A stretch of DNA of 64,000 nucleotides from Psychrobacter immobilis (GCF_904846225.1 NZ_CAJGZJ010000005.1:155676-219675), one strand, 5' to 3'; positions 8,489 through 18,728 are shown, numbered from the stretch's first letter. A program made the numbers and translations. Notes: a model not told the origin generated them from the sequence alone.

Positions 8489-11400
8489 GCCAGACAATTG
8501 CCACGCGCACCATCAGCAGTGCTGAAAATATCGGTCAAGCGTCGCTAAACACGCCTAGTGATTTGACCAAAACGATTCGCACGACCTGTCCTTATTGCGG
8601 CGTCGGTTGCGGTGTCCTAGCCCATATCGATGAGCTAGGAAAAATCAGTGTCAAAGGAGATCCTGAGCATCCTGCTAACTTTGGCAAATTATGCTCAAAA
8701 GGCAGCGCGCTTGCTCAAACATTGGGCAGCAAGCGCCGGTTAATTCAGCCTTATTATCAAAACAAGCGGGCGTCTATGCAACAGCAGCAACCTATGCCGC
8801 TAGTGCTGTCTTCTCGCCCTCATTCTCAAGCCACGTCTGATGTGCAGCCACTTATCGAAAATACCGATTGGGACACGGTATTAGGAGATATTGCTGAGCG
8901 TTTAAATGACACTATCGCAAAACATGGACGAGACAGCATTATGTTTTATGTCTCAGGTCAGCTATTGACTGAAGACTATTACGTTGCTAATAAGTTTATT
9001 AAAGGCTTCATAGGCAACAATAATATCGATTCTAATTCTCGGCTGTGTATGTCATCAGCGGTGGCAGGACACAAACGGGCGTTTGGCGCAGATCTTGTAC
9101 CGGGCAATTATGAGGATTTGGAATATTGTGATTTATTGGTGCTGGTCGGCTCAAATATGGCATGGTGTCATCCCATCCTTTTTGGGCGTTTTTTGACCGC
9201 TAAAAAATTGAACCCGAATAAAAAGCTAATCGTGATTGATCCGCGCCGTACGGACTCTTGTGAGTTTGCTGATTTGCACTTGCCCATTGCGGCTGGCACC
9301 GACACGCATTTATACAATGGATTATTACAGTATCTTGACCAACAAGGGTGCCAAGATACTGATTATATCAGCCAAAGTGTGGGTATTGATGAGGCGTTGA
9401 ATGCGGCTAAAGAGTGGACGATTGATAAGGTGGCGCGCGCTTGTCAAGTAACCACCGATAGTATTCGACAGTTTTATGAATGGGTTGCTAACAATGATAA
9501 AACAGTGACCGCGTTCAGCATGGGTGTCAATCAATCCAAAAGTGGCACGGACAAGGTCAATGCTATTATCAATACGCATCTGTATACGGGGCGTGTGGGT
9601 AAAGTGGGTGCGAGTCCGTTTTCACTGACAGGTCAGCCCAATGCGATGGGCGGGCGAGAAGTGGGTGCGCTTGCCAATTTGCTGGCCGCTCATTTGGACT
9701 TAGAAAATAGAGATCATCGTCAGCTGGTGGCAGATTTTTGGGCGTCACCTCAATCTATCGCTTCAGACGTTGGTGTCAAAGCTTGTGATGCGGCGGACGC
9801 TATTTTGGATGGGCGCATCAAGGCCATTTGGATTATGGCGACCAATCCTGTTGTGAGTTTGCCAGAGGCGGATAAATTCCGCCAAGCGCTGGCCGAATGC
9901 GATTTGGTAATTGTGTCTGACTGCTCTGTAGACAGTGATACGGTAAAATGCGCTGACATTGTGCTCCCTGCACAAGGATGGGGCGAAAAATCAGGAACAG
10001 TGACCAATTCTGAACGGCGTATCTCTCGTCAGCGATCTTTAATGCCTGCAGTAGGTGTGGCAAAACCAGACTGGTGGATATTGTCGCAAGTCGCCAAGCG
10101 TATGGGGTTTTCAGGATTTGATTATCAACATCCTAGCGAGATATTCAATGAGCATGTGGCATTGACGGCCTATGGCAATGATAAAAATCAAACCGTATCA
10201 ATCAAAAACCAGCCTCGTTATCTCAATCTTGCCAAAGACCTATTTGTTTTTATGGCAGCGGCAGAGCATAGTAGTCATTCTCTCCATCATAGGCGTATGC
10301 CAAATGCGCTGAGCAATGAAGATTATGACATGATGCGACCATTTCAATGGGGTGGCACGCGTATTCCAATGATTGAGACGACAACTGAGTATTTAAATAA
10401 ATCAGTCAATGACGCCACTCGCCAAACGCTCTCTTGTACCAAAGTGCAGTTGATCGCCATCACGCCTGATAATGAGGCTAGCGTGCCCAATCGGCACCAG
10501 CAAAAGCGACGATACAAGCGCCAGTATACAGATATATTGCCAAGACTAAATGAGTCAACCATTGACCTGAGACTCATTACTGGTAGGCTGCGCGATCAGT
10601 GGCATACTATGACGCGCACGGGTCTAGCCCCGCAGTTAAATCAACATCAATCATCGCCAGTAGTGACGCTACATCCTGATGATGCCAGTCAGCTTGGTGT
10701 GGAGACGGATGATTTTGTCCAACTTCATCGTCAGTATGAAATAGGCGTGACAGCTGATAAAGAGGCGAGTCACGTACTGGTACAAGTGGCGATAAGCGAT
10801 GCGATGCGAGTTGGTGATGCATTTATGCCGATGCACTGGAGCAATGCGTTTGCTAGCTTCGCCCGTATGGGCACCCTGATTCCAACGGTCGTTGATCCCC
10901 ACTCAGGACAGCCCGAGCTCAAAAACTCAGCCATCAGCATCACAGCAGTGCCAATGCACACGTTCGGCAAGATTTTGGTGCATCCTGACTGGCAAGACAC
11001 CGTTATAGGGCAACTGCGTACTATTTTGGACAATTTTGAGGCAAAAACAGAGCAGATAGAGTCGTCGAAAAAGAGAAACAGCGCAAGTGTAAATACCGTT
11101 TATTCAAGTACCATTTCTAAAAATACTGATTCTATAAACAACGCTTCTACAAGCAGCGCTTCTACAAATAAAAATTCGGCAAGACAATTACCAGTAATTA
11201 CTTGGAACTTAAGCCATCAAGTGAATAGCGTATTGATTAATTTTGCCAGTCCGAGCAAGAGTCTCAGTGATAGGCTGAATACTTCTGAGTTTTGGCAGCA
11301 CCTTGCACAATCTGTGCAATCATTAGGGCAATTAACATCACAGGCGAATACGATTAATACGGCATTTACCGTCGACAAGCAACACGATCAATTGCGCTTA

Positions 11401-11835
11401 ATCATGACTCAATCTACCCATGAAACGGTGTCAAACAGTGATGTGGCAAACGATTTAACAAGCGACTTAACAGAGGACAATCAAAGGGCTAATGAGCAGC
11501 TTGTCATGGCCATTTATCTTGCGCCAACGCTAGCGGCGTTACCCAGTATTCATTGGCTCGACAGCTGCTTTGCTGACACCAGTCAGATTCCTCTCAGCCA
11601 GCGTTATAAATGGTTATTGGCTGGGCGTCCTGCCAGTGGTTATATTGATCCGGGTGCATTGGTTTGTTCGTGCATGTCAGTAGGAGAAAATATCATCATC
11701 GAGGCCATTACTAAGCATGGTTGTAACAGTGCGATGGCAGTCGGGGCACAGTGCCGAGCAGGTACTAATTGTGGGTCGTGTGTGAGCCAGATTAATGAAT
11801 TGATCACAGCGTATGTTCAATTAGAACAAGCTTAA
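8485..11835 (+). CDS. nasA: Assimilatory nitrate reductase catalytic subunit with C-terminal BFD-like domain
   Basis: A cytoplasmic molybdopterin oxidoreductase reducing nitrate to nitrite; no Tat signal is present. An N-terminal [4Fe-4S] motif begins CPYCGVGC near residue 35, with its last cysteine in KLCSKGSAL. The molybdopterin domain holds motifs such as SNMAWCHPI and TNPVVSLPEA. A dinucleotide-binding domain follows (~690-820). Residues ~1055-1110 form a BFD-like [2Fe-2S] domain (CSCMSVGEN, then C-x4-CGSC) as in Klebsiella NasA. At 1116 residues it is longer than the usual ~900, largely through a Ser/Asn/Thr-rich linker at ~855-900. It overlaps the upstream reductase by ATGA. Confidence 0.93.
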   Translation: MSQTIATRTISSAENIGQASLNTPSDLTKTIRTTCPYCGVGCGVLAHIDELGKISVKGDPEHPANFGKLCSKGSALAQTLGSKRRLIQPYYQNKRASMQQQQPMPLVLSSRPHSQATSDVQPLIENTDWDTVLGDIAERLNDTIAKHGRDSIMFYVSGQLLTEDYYVANKFIKGFIGNNNIDSNSRLCMSSAVAGHKRAFGADLVPGNYEDLEYCDLLVLVGSNMAWCHPILFGRFLTAKKLNPNKKLIVIDPRRTDSCEFADLHLPIAAGTDTHLYNGLLQYLDQQGCQDTDYISQSVGIDEALNAAKEWTIDKVARACQVTTDSIRQFYEWVANNDKTVTAFSMGVNQSKSGTDKVNAIINTHLYTGRVGKVGASPFSLTGQPNAMGGREVGALANLLAAHLDLENRDHRQLVADFWASPQSIASDVGVKACDAADAILDGRIKAIWIMATNPVVSLPEADKFRQALAECDLVIVSDCSVDSDTVKCADIVLPAQGWGEKSGTVTNSERRISRQRSLMPAVGVAKPDWWILSQVAKRMGFSGFDYQHPSEIFNEHVALTAYGNDKNQTVSIKNQPRYLNLAKDLFVFMAAAEHSSHSLHHRRMPNALSNEDYDMMRPFQWGGTRIPMIETTTEYLNKSVNDATRQTLSCTKVQLIAITPDNEASVPNRHQQKRRYKRQYTDILPRLNESTIDLRLITGRLRDQWHTMTRTGLAPQLNQHQSSPVVTLHPDDASQLGVETDDFVQLHRQYEIGVTADKEASHVLVQVAISDAMRVGDAFMPMHWSNAFASFARMGTLIPTVVDPHSGQPELKNSAISITAVPMHTFGKILVHPDWQDTVIGQLRTILDNFEAKTEQIESSKKRNSASVNTVYSSTISKNTDSINNASTSSASTNKNSARQLPVITWNLSHQVNSVLINFASPSKSLSDRLNTSEFWQHLAQSVQSLGQLTSQANTINTAFTVDKQHDQLRLIMTQSTHETVSNSDVANDLTSDLTEDNQRANEQLVMAIYLAPTLAALPSIHWLDSCFADTSQIPLSQRYKWLLAGRPASGYIDPGALVCSCMSVGENIIIEAITKHGCNSAMAVGAQCRAGTNCGSCVSQINELITAYVQLEQA

Positions 11836-11968
11836 TCAACCAGCTGGCACGTCGCTTGCAGCTGCTAATGTATTACTGAAAACTAGCCAAGTTTGGATTT
11901 TTTTATCAATGGCTTTATTTTTAGTGACCTACTTTGCAGCATTCACATCGCCATCAGGAGCTATTACC

Positions 11969-12832
11969 ATGAGTCATTTATCTGCTTTTATTTCAGAAAG
12001 TGCATCGTACGTTTTAACGGGTCAAAATTGTGCAGAAAGCACAAGCATACCTAATAAAAAAGGCGTGGTATATTTGGTGGGTGCTGGATCTGGCGATCCT
12101 GAATTATTGACTTTAAAAGCATTGAAAGTAATGCAGCGCGCTGATGTGGTGCTGTATGATAGTTTGGTTTCGGAAGATATTTTGGATATGTGTGCATGCA
12201 CTGCCGAAAAAATATTCGTCGGCAAACGCCGTGCCAATCATGCGCTACCACAAGAAGATATCAACGAGCTACTCGTCAAACATGCGCTGGCCAATAAAAT
12301 AGTGGTGAGACTAAAAGGCGGTGATCCTTTTATTTTTGGACGTGGGGGTGAGGAGATCCAAGAAGTGGTGCGTCATGGTATTTGTTTTGAGTCTATTCCG
12401 GGTATCACCGCTGCAAGTGCTGCCGCAAGTCGAGCGGGTATACCGCTGACACACCGCGATCATGCCCAATCTGTTCAGTTTGTCACAGCCTGCAAAAAAC
12501 TGGGCGCACCCAACGAGGACTATAGCGAGCTGCTAGACAGCACTCAGACAGTCGTTTTTTATATGGGACTGCATCGGTTGGATGAGATGACAAAAGGTCT
12601 GATAGCAGCAGGTCGAGACAGTGAAACACCCTTTGCGATCATCAGTCACGCCAGCCTACCCACCCAGCAAGTGCTTATCGGAACGTTAAAAGATATCGCC
12701 GAACAGCAAGCATTTGCCAATCTGCCCACACCAGCATTACTGATTATGGGCGATGTGGTCACTTTGCATGGAGAGTTTGCAGATTATAATTTGGCGACAC
12801 TGTCTGAGGCTTTGGATGTCAGCTATGTGTAA
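11969..12832 (+). CDS. cobA: Uroporphyrinogen-III C-methyltransferase (SUMT)
   Basis: SUMT transfers two methyls from S-adenosylmethionine to uroporphyrinogen III, giving precorrin-2, the precursor of siroheme. The ~287-residue protein carries SUMT signature 1 (VGAGSGDPELLT), the KGGDPFIFGRGGEE motif and GITAASAAASRAGIPLTHR, so all core SAM- and substrate-binding elements are present. I chose the ATG at 11969 because AGGAG sits 8 nt upstream; an in-frame ATG at 11909 is less likely. It has no CysG dehydrogenase/ferrochelatase domain, so another enzyme must complete siroheme. Its place after nasA matches a supply role for NirB siroheme. Confidence 0.93.
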   Translation: MSHLSAFISESASYVLTGQNCAESTSIPNKKGVVYLVGAGSGDPELLTLKALKVMQRADVVLYDSLVSEDILDMCACTAEKIFVGKRRANHALPQEDINELLVKHALANKIVVRLKGGDPFIFGRGGEEIQEVVRHGICFESIPGITAASAAASRAGIPLTHRDHAQSVQFVTACKKLGAPNEDYSELLDSTQTVVFYMGLHRLDEMTKGLIAAGRDSETPFAIISHASLPTQQVLIGTLKDIAEQQAFANLPTPALLIMGDVVTLHGEFADYNLATLSEALDVSYV

Positions 12833-12871
12833 GGAATACATCAGTCATTCACAAGAGACGCTAATAAGTTA

Positions 12872-14053
12872 TTAATCCTTACGCCAATAGACCTTAATAA
12901 CCGAATCGGTACGCTCTAATGCTAGCCTTTGTTGGATCAGCCCCCGAAGTGCTTTAGCCGTACCCGCTTCTAAGCCGCCCCACACTTTGTCAATTTTCAG
13001 AGGATGAGTGGTCAGATATTCGGCCAATACATTATCAATTAACACGGCTAAATCTTGTCCTGAATTGACCTGACCTGTTACTAATGGCAACACTGTAAAG
13101 TTAGTGCTTATCCGATGTTCAGTATTTTCGTTCGTCTTATCACTGCCTATTTTAACCGCATCAAAATACGCTTGATCGGCTGCATCTTGTGTGGCACAAA
13201 GCACCAAAGGCGGCGTAGGATTGTCCCAAAGCTCCAGTAAACGGGCGACGGTGGGCATCGAGGTTTCATCAGCAATCAATAAGGCTTGACCGTCACGCAA
13301 ATGCGCAATCTTTTCAGGGAACTCGCGTTTACTCACGACCGTATCACCTACTTGCAGCGCGCTCGCCCAATTACCGCCCAGCGTATCCCCATGCAAAAAA
13401 ACATCGACCCATGCTTGTATATTATCTGAGGTTTGCCACGCTTTTCTTAACGTGTAATAGCGATGGGCACGCGCGCGCGAGGCGATATCGTCATCAGTTT
13501 TTGAAGCAGCGATATTATGCGCTAAATCAAACAAATAGGCATAGCCCGCCTCATCAACAGGGATTACATTTTTGCCATCGGCATTTAGCGTAGGCCCAAT
13601 CAGTTCTAGACGCAGCATGTTTTCACTGACTTTATAACTGTCCTGTACTGTAAAAGTCTGCTTGGTCAGTTTGATGGTTTTTTTGCCAAGTTTTTTATCT
13701 GATTTTTGTTTGAGCAAAATATACTGGGTGTTTAAGTCGTTGTAATGTGTGATAGGTGAGGCGAAAGGTATAAAAAACGTCTGGTCGTAAAACTGATTAG
13801 ATGCTTTTTTTGCGTCTTCAAACTGTACCTGTAAGGCAATTGCCTCAGTATAAACATCGGTCAATTGTACGTTTGCATCAATCAGATCCTCTGACGTCAT
13901 AGAGGTAAAGGCTGTCAAAAATTCAAGCAGCTCGTCGTAATGCTCCTCATTAATATGATCGATGGTACTCGCAAGCTCAGGAGAGTTTAAAGGGGTGTAT
14001 GCGTTTTTTTGAGTATCAAAGAGGTTGTTAGTAGTGGCAATAGAATGCGTCAT
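12872..14053 (-). CDS. Siderophore-interacting FAD reductase with N-terminal DUF2470-like domain
   Basis: SIP-family flavoproteins release iron from imported ferric siderophores in the cytoplasm. The C-terminal ~260 residues fit the family: an FAD-binding barrel (around MLRLELIGPT), an ALLIADETSMPTVARLLE segment and a C-terminal end in WGGLEAGTAKALRGLI and IKVYWRKD. The first ~110 residues are extra and resemble DUF2470, the HugZ-like heme/iron-associated domain, beginning with DHINEEHYDELL. Total length is 393 rather than ~260-280. The ATG at 14053 is preferred over TTG 14071 and GTG 14065. A strong Fur box lies just upstream, shared with the divergent ABC importer. Confidence 0.85.
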   Translation of the reverse strand: MTHSIATTNNLFDTQKNAYTPLNSPELASTIDHINEEHYDELLEFLTAFTSMTSEDLIDANVQLTDVYTEAIALQVQFEDAKKASNQFYDQTFFIPFASPITHYNDLNTQYILLKQKSDKKLGKKTIKLTKQTFTVQDSYKVSENMLRLELIGPTLNADGKNVIPVDEAGYAYLFDLAHNIAASKTDDDIASRARAHRYYTLRKAWQTSDNIQAWVDVFLHGDTLGGNWASALQVGDTVVSKREFPEKIAHLRDGQALLIADETSMPTVARLLELWDNPTPPLVLCATQDAADQAYFDAVKIGSDKTNENTEHRISTNFTVLPLVTGQVNSGQDLAVLIDNVLAEYLTTHPLKIDKVWGGLEAGTAKALRGLIQQRLALERTDSVIKVYWRKD

Positions 14054-14101
14054 AGTTATACTCACGAGCAATAATAAATGATAGAGAAAATTAATATTAA
14101 G

Positions 14102-14130
14102 TAAATGATAATTGTTTTAATTATCATTTA
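14102..14130. promoter_or_regulatory. Fur box between SIP gene and siderophore ABC importer
   Basis: TAAATGATAATT (14102-14113) and AATTATCATTTA (14119-14130) are exact reverse complements separated by 5 bp. The arms hold the GATAAT/ATTATC hexamers of the Fur consensus. The position between two divergent iron genes supports iron repression of both. Confidence 0.8.
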
Positions 14131-14283
14131 CTAGTAAAATCACTTTTTATTGGGTTTTCAATACAAATCTATAAGCCGTCCGAAATAAAACCGATACGTC
14201 AATCGCTTTATACAGCGGCACAAGATTTATGCCAGTCGCAAAGTATCTTGCCCAGAGTGAAGCGACTACAACGACTTTAATTA

Positions 14284-15063
14284 ATGACGAGTATCTATAT
14301 GTTACGTGCAAACCAACTGACCATCAGTCGTCAAGGTAATACCTTATTAGACAATGTGAGCTGTGAGTTAGATACCAATGAATTGATCGCCTTAGTGGGA
14401 CACAATGGCTCAGGAAAATCGACATTAATCAAAGCGTTAGCAGGGGAGATGACAAGCAATGGCGGTAGTGTCAGCTTAGATGATCGCCATATTAACGATT
14501 ACAGTAGTAAAGAGCTGGCTAAGCAAATGGCCTATTTGCCGCAGCAACTGCCGGATGCAGCTGGATTCACCGTGCACGAGCTGGTTATGTTAGGGCGTTA
14601 CCCTCATCAAAAGTGGCTACAAAAACCAAATCAAATTGACAAAGACAAAGTCGCACAAGCGATGCGTATCACCCAAGTAGAGGCGTTCGCTGACCGTACA
14701 ACGACCACGCTCTCAGGCGGAGAGCGCGCCCGAGTGTGGCTTGCCATGTGTTTGGCACAAGACACCCGATATCTATTGCTCGATGAGCCATTAGCAGCGC
14801 TTGATATGCATTATCAGCTCGAGGTGATTCAGCTTATTCGTCGTTTGGTCGATGAGCAGGGTTTGAGTGTGGTCATTATCGTGCATGATATTAATCTGGC
14901 AGCACAGTATGCAGATCGAATCATCGCCCTAAAAAATGGTCGTGTTTGCCACAATGGTGATATCAAAAGCACCATGCAACCCGACATATTGCGTAATATC
15001 TTTAACGTAGACATGCAGCTGCTCAGTCATCCGATCACAGGACAGCCTGTCGCCGTCGCTTAA
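14284..15063 (+). CDS. Iron-siderophore ABC transporter ATP-binding protein (FecE/FhuC type)
   Basis: The cytoplasmic ATPase of a ferric-siderophore importer, 259 residues. Walker A GHNGSGKST is at ~39-47, the Q-loop region is in MAYLPQQL, the ABC signature LSGGE is at ~143, Walker B YLLLDEP at ~162 and the switch histidine in IIVHDINLA. No clear ribosome site precedes the ATG at 14284; a second ATG at 14299 (MLRANQ) is also possible. It is followed by a binding protein and a fused permease in one apparent operon, and preceded by a Fur box. Confidence 0.9.
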   Translation: MTSIYMLRANQLTISRQGNTLLDNVSCELDTNELIALVGHNGSGKSTLIKALAGEMTSNGGSVSLDDRHINDYSSKELAKQMAYLPQQLPDAAGFTVHELVMLGRYPHQKWLQKPNQIDKDKVAQAMRITQVEAFADRTTTTLSGGERARVWLAMCLAQDTRYLLLDEPLAALDMHYQLEVIQLIRRLVDEQGLSVVIIVHDINLAAQYADRIIALKNGRVCHNGDIKSTMQPDILRNIFNVDMQLLSHPITGQPVAVA

Positions 15064-15127
15064 TATCTGATTTTTCTGCTTGTTTTTCACTTGCTGCCTT
15101 CATATTCGCCTAAAAAGATAGACTGTT

Positions 15128-16135
15128 ATGTTTTCTGTCCTGCACAAAGTTAAGTCCTCTCGACTGCTAGAAAAACCTTCTATAACTGATCGCTTAAGTG
15201 CTGCTAAGGTTAAAAAAAAGTACTTATCTATCATAGCAACGTTGGCACTAGCCACCGCACTCACTGCTTGTCAGCAACCCATCACTGAGCAAAAAGCCAC
15301 TCAAAAAGATATGTTCCCCAACGTTAAAATTAATATTGCCTCTCCTGATTGGGGTAATGCGGCGACGTTAACGGCGATGGGCTATCCGCCGATTGCAACA
15401 GGCGATGTCAGAGTGTGGGACAGATGGGTGGGCACGCCCAAACTGCCGACTTCAACGGTCGATGTCGGCATTCGCTATCAGCCCAACGCCGAATTAATCG
15501 CTCAGTTGCCTGTTGACATGGTCGTGGATAACTTTTTTTATGAACACGCCCGAAATCTGTATGGCGACGTGCCCGCAGAGTCTATTGTGTTCGCGGCTCA
15601 AGGCGAGACGGCGACTTGGGCGGACTATAGCCGACCGACTCAAAAACTGGGCAAGCTGATTAATGAGCCTAAATTGGCAGAAGACTATATTGTCAAAAGT
15701 CATAAAGACATAGACCTTGCTGGCAAGCGCCTGCAACAGCGCTACCCAAAAATCAAGAAATTCGCTGTTGTGCAGTTTGCTGATGCCAATAATATGCGCA
15801 TGTATGTCGCCAATAGTTTGTTTCAACCTGCACTGACCCAAATGCAAAAAGAGCTTGTGGTACTGGGCAAAGGTAATAGCTATGGCTTCGTTCCTATACG
15901 AATGGGCGATTTGGCGCAGTTAGAAGATGATGTTTGCTTATTAATTATAGACCCACTTAGTCCCATAACGAGGGCGGAGATTAAAGACAGTCTGATTTGG
16001 CAACGCTTAAGCTACGGCAGTAATCGCTGTGTGGGTGAGCTACCGCCAGTATGGATTTATGGTGGCATGTCATCACTGGTAGGCTTGGCAAACAATTTAT
16101 CAACGATTGAATTAAAAGGGGGAGCTGCGTTATGA
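15128..16135 (+). CDS. Periplasmic siderophore-binding lipoprotein (FecB/FhuD type)
   Basis: A 335-residue substrate-binding protein of the iron-siderophore importer. A ~31-residue charged N-terminus precedes a hydrophobic stretch ending in the lipobox LTAC (Cys ~48), so it should be a lipoprotein. The extended N-region is unusual, but no alternative start codon lies between it and the signal. The helical-backbone binding-protein fold is suggested by length and context; the segment DWGNAATLTAMGYPPIATGDV resembles the start of FhuD-like domains. Its stop overlaps the permease start (ATGA), indicating coupling. Confidence 0.87.
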   Translation: MFSVLHKVKSSRLLEKPSITDRLSAAKVKKKYLSIIATLALATALTACQQPITEQKATQKDMFPNVKINIASPDWGNAATLTAMGYPPIATGDVRVWDRWVGTPKLPTSTVDVGIRYQPNAELIAQLPVDMVVDNFFYEHARNLYGDVPAESIVFAAQGETATWADYSRPTQKLGKLINEPKLAEDYIVKSHKDIDLAGKRLQQRYPKIKKFAVVQFADANNMRMYVANSLFQPALTQMQKELVVLGKGNSYGFVPIRMGDLAQLEDDVCLLIIDPLSPITRAEIKDSLIWQRLSYGSNRCVGELPPVWIYGGMSSLVGLANNLSTIELKGGAAL

Positions 16136-18390
16136 CCATAAATACCGCCAATCATCCTAGTCACCCTCATAACCCTCATAACAGCAATACTAATACCAAC
16201 AGCGCTCATACCAATAGTACCAGTGCTGATAGCCCTAATCTCGATAATACTATTAATAATAATGCCAAATCTATGACGTCACTTTCTGATTCTCAGTCGC
16301 TTGATTCATCCAAGCCATTATCCAAGCCATCATCTAAGTCACTGTCAAAATCAAATCAAAAATTACCCAGCACGCCACCAAACTCGCCGCAGCAAAAAAA
16401 CGCTCTATTGGCGGCTACTTCATGGCGACTGTGGGCAACGCTTATCATACTCATGGTGCTGTCAGTATGGAGCAGTTGGGCTTTAATTAATCAAGAATGG
16501 GCGCGACCGTTTGGCGAGTTATTTACCCCAAGCTCGCAGTTGGATATTGCCAGTATGGCGACACAGCTACATCTCGTGGCGACCAGTGTCGTGGCGGTAT
16601 TGGCAGGCGGGCTGCTGGGCGTGGTTAGTATCTTGCTACAGCAATTGGTCAAAAACCCGCTTGCGTCAGACACCACATTGGGTGTGGGCGTGGGCGCACA
16701 ATTGGCGATGCTGATTGTGACGCTGTTTTTGCCAAGCTTAGCGATTTATGGCGGTATTTATGTCGCCTTTGTCGGTGCAATCATCAGTATGGGACTGGTC
16801 TTTGCTTTGTCCGCACCCAGTCGATTTAATCCTTTAATTTTAATATTGGCGGGTTTGGTAGTAAATATTTTGCTCGCTGCTGTCGCTAACGTTTTGGTGT
16901 TATTTTTCGCTGAGCGTAGCAATGGCATGTTGTCATGGGCAGCAGGTTTTTTGGCACAAAACAGCTGGCATACCAGTGTGATGCTGGCGATTACCGCAGT
17001 CGTGATGATGGTCGTGTGCTTGCCTTTATTAAAGCCATTGACTTTGATGAGTTTGGATGATTCGCAAGCCAAGCGTTTGGGTGTGCCTATCAACGGTATA
17101 CGCGCCATAGTGGTGCTCATCGTGGCGATCGTAACGGCTTTGGTGGTCAGTGAAGTTGGTCTGATTGGTTTTATCGGTCTTGGCGCTGCTAGCTTAGTCA
17201 ATGCACTCGGCATCTCCTCCATTAGCAAACGTTTGGCTGCTGCCTTTGGTTTAGGCGCGCTGCTTTTATGGCTCACCAGTAATGTGGCTTTATTACTTGA
17301 GCCGATATTGAGTATGCAAATTCCAGCAGGAGCGATGACGGGCATTCTTGGTGCGCCGCTTATTATCTGGTTAATCTTACGCCAGCGCCGTGAACGAATA
17401 GAAACCGTGATTCCAACGCTTGCGGGCAACAATACGCCTGTCGCATTTTGGCGCTGGGGTCTTGGCGTAGTCGTAATGATCATACTGGCTTGCCTTTTTG
17501 TGCAAGATATCAGTGGATGGGGACTGAGCACCGATTGGGCAATTACCCAGCAGTATCGATTGCCTCGCAGTTTAAGTGCAGCCGCAACGGGTCTCATGCT
17601 GGCGGTCGCTGGCGTACTATTACAAACGCTCACGCGCAATCCGATGGCAAGTCCAGAGGTATTAGGGGTAAGCTCAGGAGCCGCACTTGGGGTTATTTTA
17701 GGGTTTTTGCTACTGCCAAGCTTGGGGCTATCTTCTGGATCAGGTACTTTATTGATTTCAGGATTGTCTGGCGCCATGGCAGTGCTATTGTTAATTATTT
17801 GGCTGGCACGGAGGGTAAGCTCAGGCTATCTGTTATTGGTCGGCATCGGTATTGCGGCCATGATGGATGGGGTGATGCATATGGTTAAGCTGTCGGGTGA
17901 CCCGCGTTTAGAGGCGATGCTCAGCTGGTTATCAGGCACGACTTATAGTGCCCAGCCTAGTACCGTGTGGTATCTCATTGGCATTGCTTTTATCTTATTT
18001 ATATTGAGCTTATTACTTATTAAACCCTTACGTGTTCTTGGTTTGGGGACAGGCGTCGCTCGCAATTTGGGCGTGGCAGTCACTCCCGTGACGATGGCAC
18101 TATTGGTATTGGTGGCAGCCCTTAGTACCGCCAGTACGCTTGCGGTGGGGCCACTGAGTTTTATTGGCTTGATGGTGCCGCATTTGGCGACCTCACTTGG
18201 GGCAGTAAGGCTTGAGCGTCAATTGCCTTTGGCGGCATTATTAGGGGCAGGCGTAATGGTGTTAGCCGACTGGATCGGACGTTATGTCATTTTTCCTTAT
18301 GAGCTGCCTGCTGGTACGATTGCTGCCATCATTGGCGGCGCTTATTTCTTATGGCTAATTCGTAAAGTACCCATGGCGGTGAGTCGATAG
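16132..18390 (+). CDS. Iron-siderophore permease, two fused FecCD domains (FhuB type)
   Basis: An inner-membrane permease of 752 residues formed by two FecCD units in tandem, as in FhuB. The first half has GLLGVVSILLQQLVKNPLAS and the second AVAGVLLQTLTRNPMASPEVLG, the duplicated motif before helix 3. Each half also has a GLIGFIGL / GPLSFIGLMVPH segment that contacts the ATPase. The first ~85 residues are a Asn/Ser/Pro/Lys-rich hydrophilic tail with repeated NTNS and SKPSSK runs, absent from typical FhuB. The start overlaps the upstream lipoprotein gene. A single fused permease implies it pairs with a dimer of the upstream ATPase. Confidence 0.9.
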   Translation: MTINTANHPSHPHNPHNSNTNTNSAHTNSTSADSPNLDNTINNNAKSMTSLSDSQSLDSSKPLSKPSSKSLSKSNQKLPSTPPNSPQQKNALLAATSWRLWATLIILMVLSVWSSWALINQEWARPFGELFTPSSQLDIASMATQLHLVATSVVAVLAGGLLGVVSILLQQLVKNPLASDTTLGVGVGAQLAMLIVTLFLPSLAIYGGIYVAFVGAIISMGLVFALSAPSRFNPLILILAGLVVNILLAAVANVLVLFFAERSNGMLSWAAGFLAQNSWHTSVMLAITAVVMMVVCLPLLKPLTLMSLDDSQAKRLGVPINGIRAIVVLIVAIVTALVVSEVGLIGFIGLGAASLVNALGISSISKRLAAAFGLGALLLWLTSNVALLLEPILSMQIPAGAMTGILGAPLIIWLILRQRRERIETVIPTLAGNNTPVAFWRWGLGVVVMIILACLFVQDISGWGLSTDWAITQQYRLPRSLSAAATGLMLAVAGVLLQTLTRNPMASPEVLGVSSGAALGVILGFLLLPSLGLSSGSGTLLISGLSGAMAVLLLIIWLARRVSSGYLLLVGIGIAAMMDGVMHMVKLSGDPRLEAMLSWLSGTTYSAQPSTVWYLIGIAFILFILSLLLIKPLRVLGLGTGVARNLGVAVTPVTMALLVLVAALSTASTLAVGPLSFIGLMVPHLATSLGAVRLERQLPLAALLGAGVMVLADWIGRYVIFPYELPAGTIAAIIGGAYFLWLIRKVPMAVSR

Positions 18391-18414
18391 TTTTCTGTAA
18401 GAAAAAGTAGAGAT

Positions 18415-18557
18415 ATAGTGGATTCAATATAAAATAAGTATAGTGATACTGAAATACATTTTGCGTAGCCTCTATCTGCGTAGGCATCGCAATCAAGAAA
18501 AGAGATACGAGTATCGTATTGCTATATTTGTCTCTCTTTTATTCAGGACTAACTATA
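18415..18557 (+). repeat. Dispersed MITE-like repeat, copy A
   Basis: Begins ATAGTGGATTCAATATAAAA and ends GGACTAACTATA, with imperfect terminal inverted repeats. The internal block TTTTGCGTAGCCTCTATCTG is shared with the copies at 44641 and 53447. Lies between the importer permease and dat. Confidence 0.6.
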
Positions 18558-18728
18558 AATCAATGGCAAGCAAATAGCTTTATGCCTACAAGTGTTTATC
18601 ATTGATTTATCAACAGTTTTTATTAAAATCAATCTTTTCATACGCTTAAAGAAATTCTCAGTACGAACACTTAAAAATAAATAAACAAGGTTGACAGTGA
18701 GGCATCGGTCGTCAATAATACGCCTCTC

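Noticed and set aside
8485..11835. NasA considered as formate dehydrogenase or periplasmic nitrate reductase
   Set aside because: There is no Tat signal, and the C-terminal BFD-like domain and neighbours (nirB, narK, cobA) are assimilatory.
16758..17777. A 339-residue open frame antisense to the FhuB-like permease
   Set aside because: It has low-complexity, Lys/Pro/Ala-rich composition without any motif and lies wholly opposite a strongly supported gene; it reflects codon bias of the real gene.
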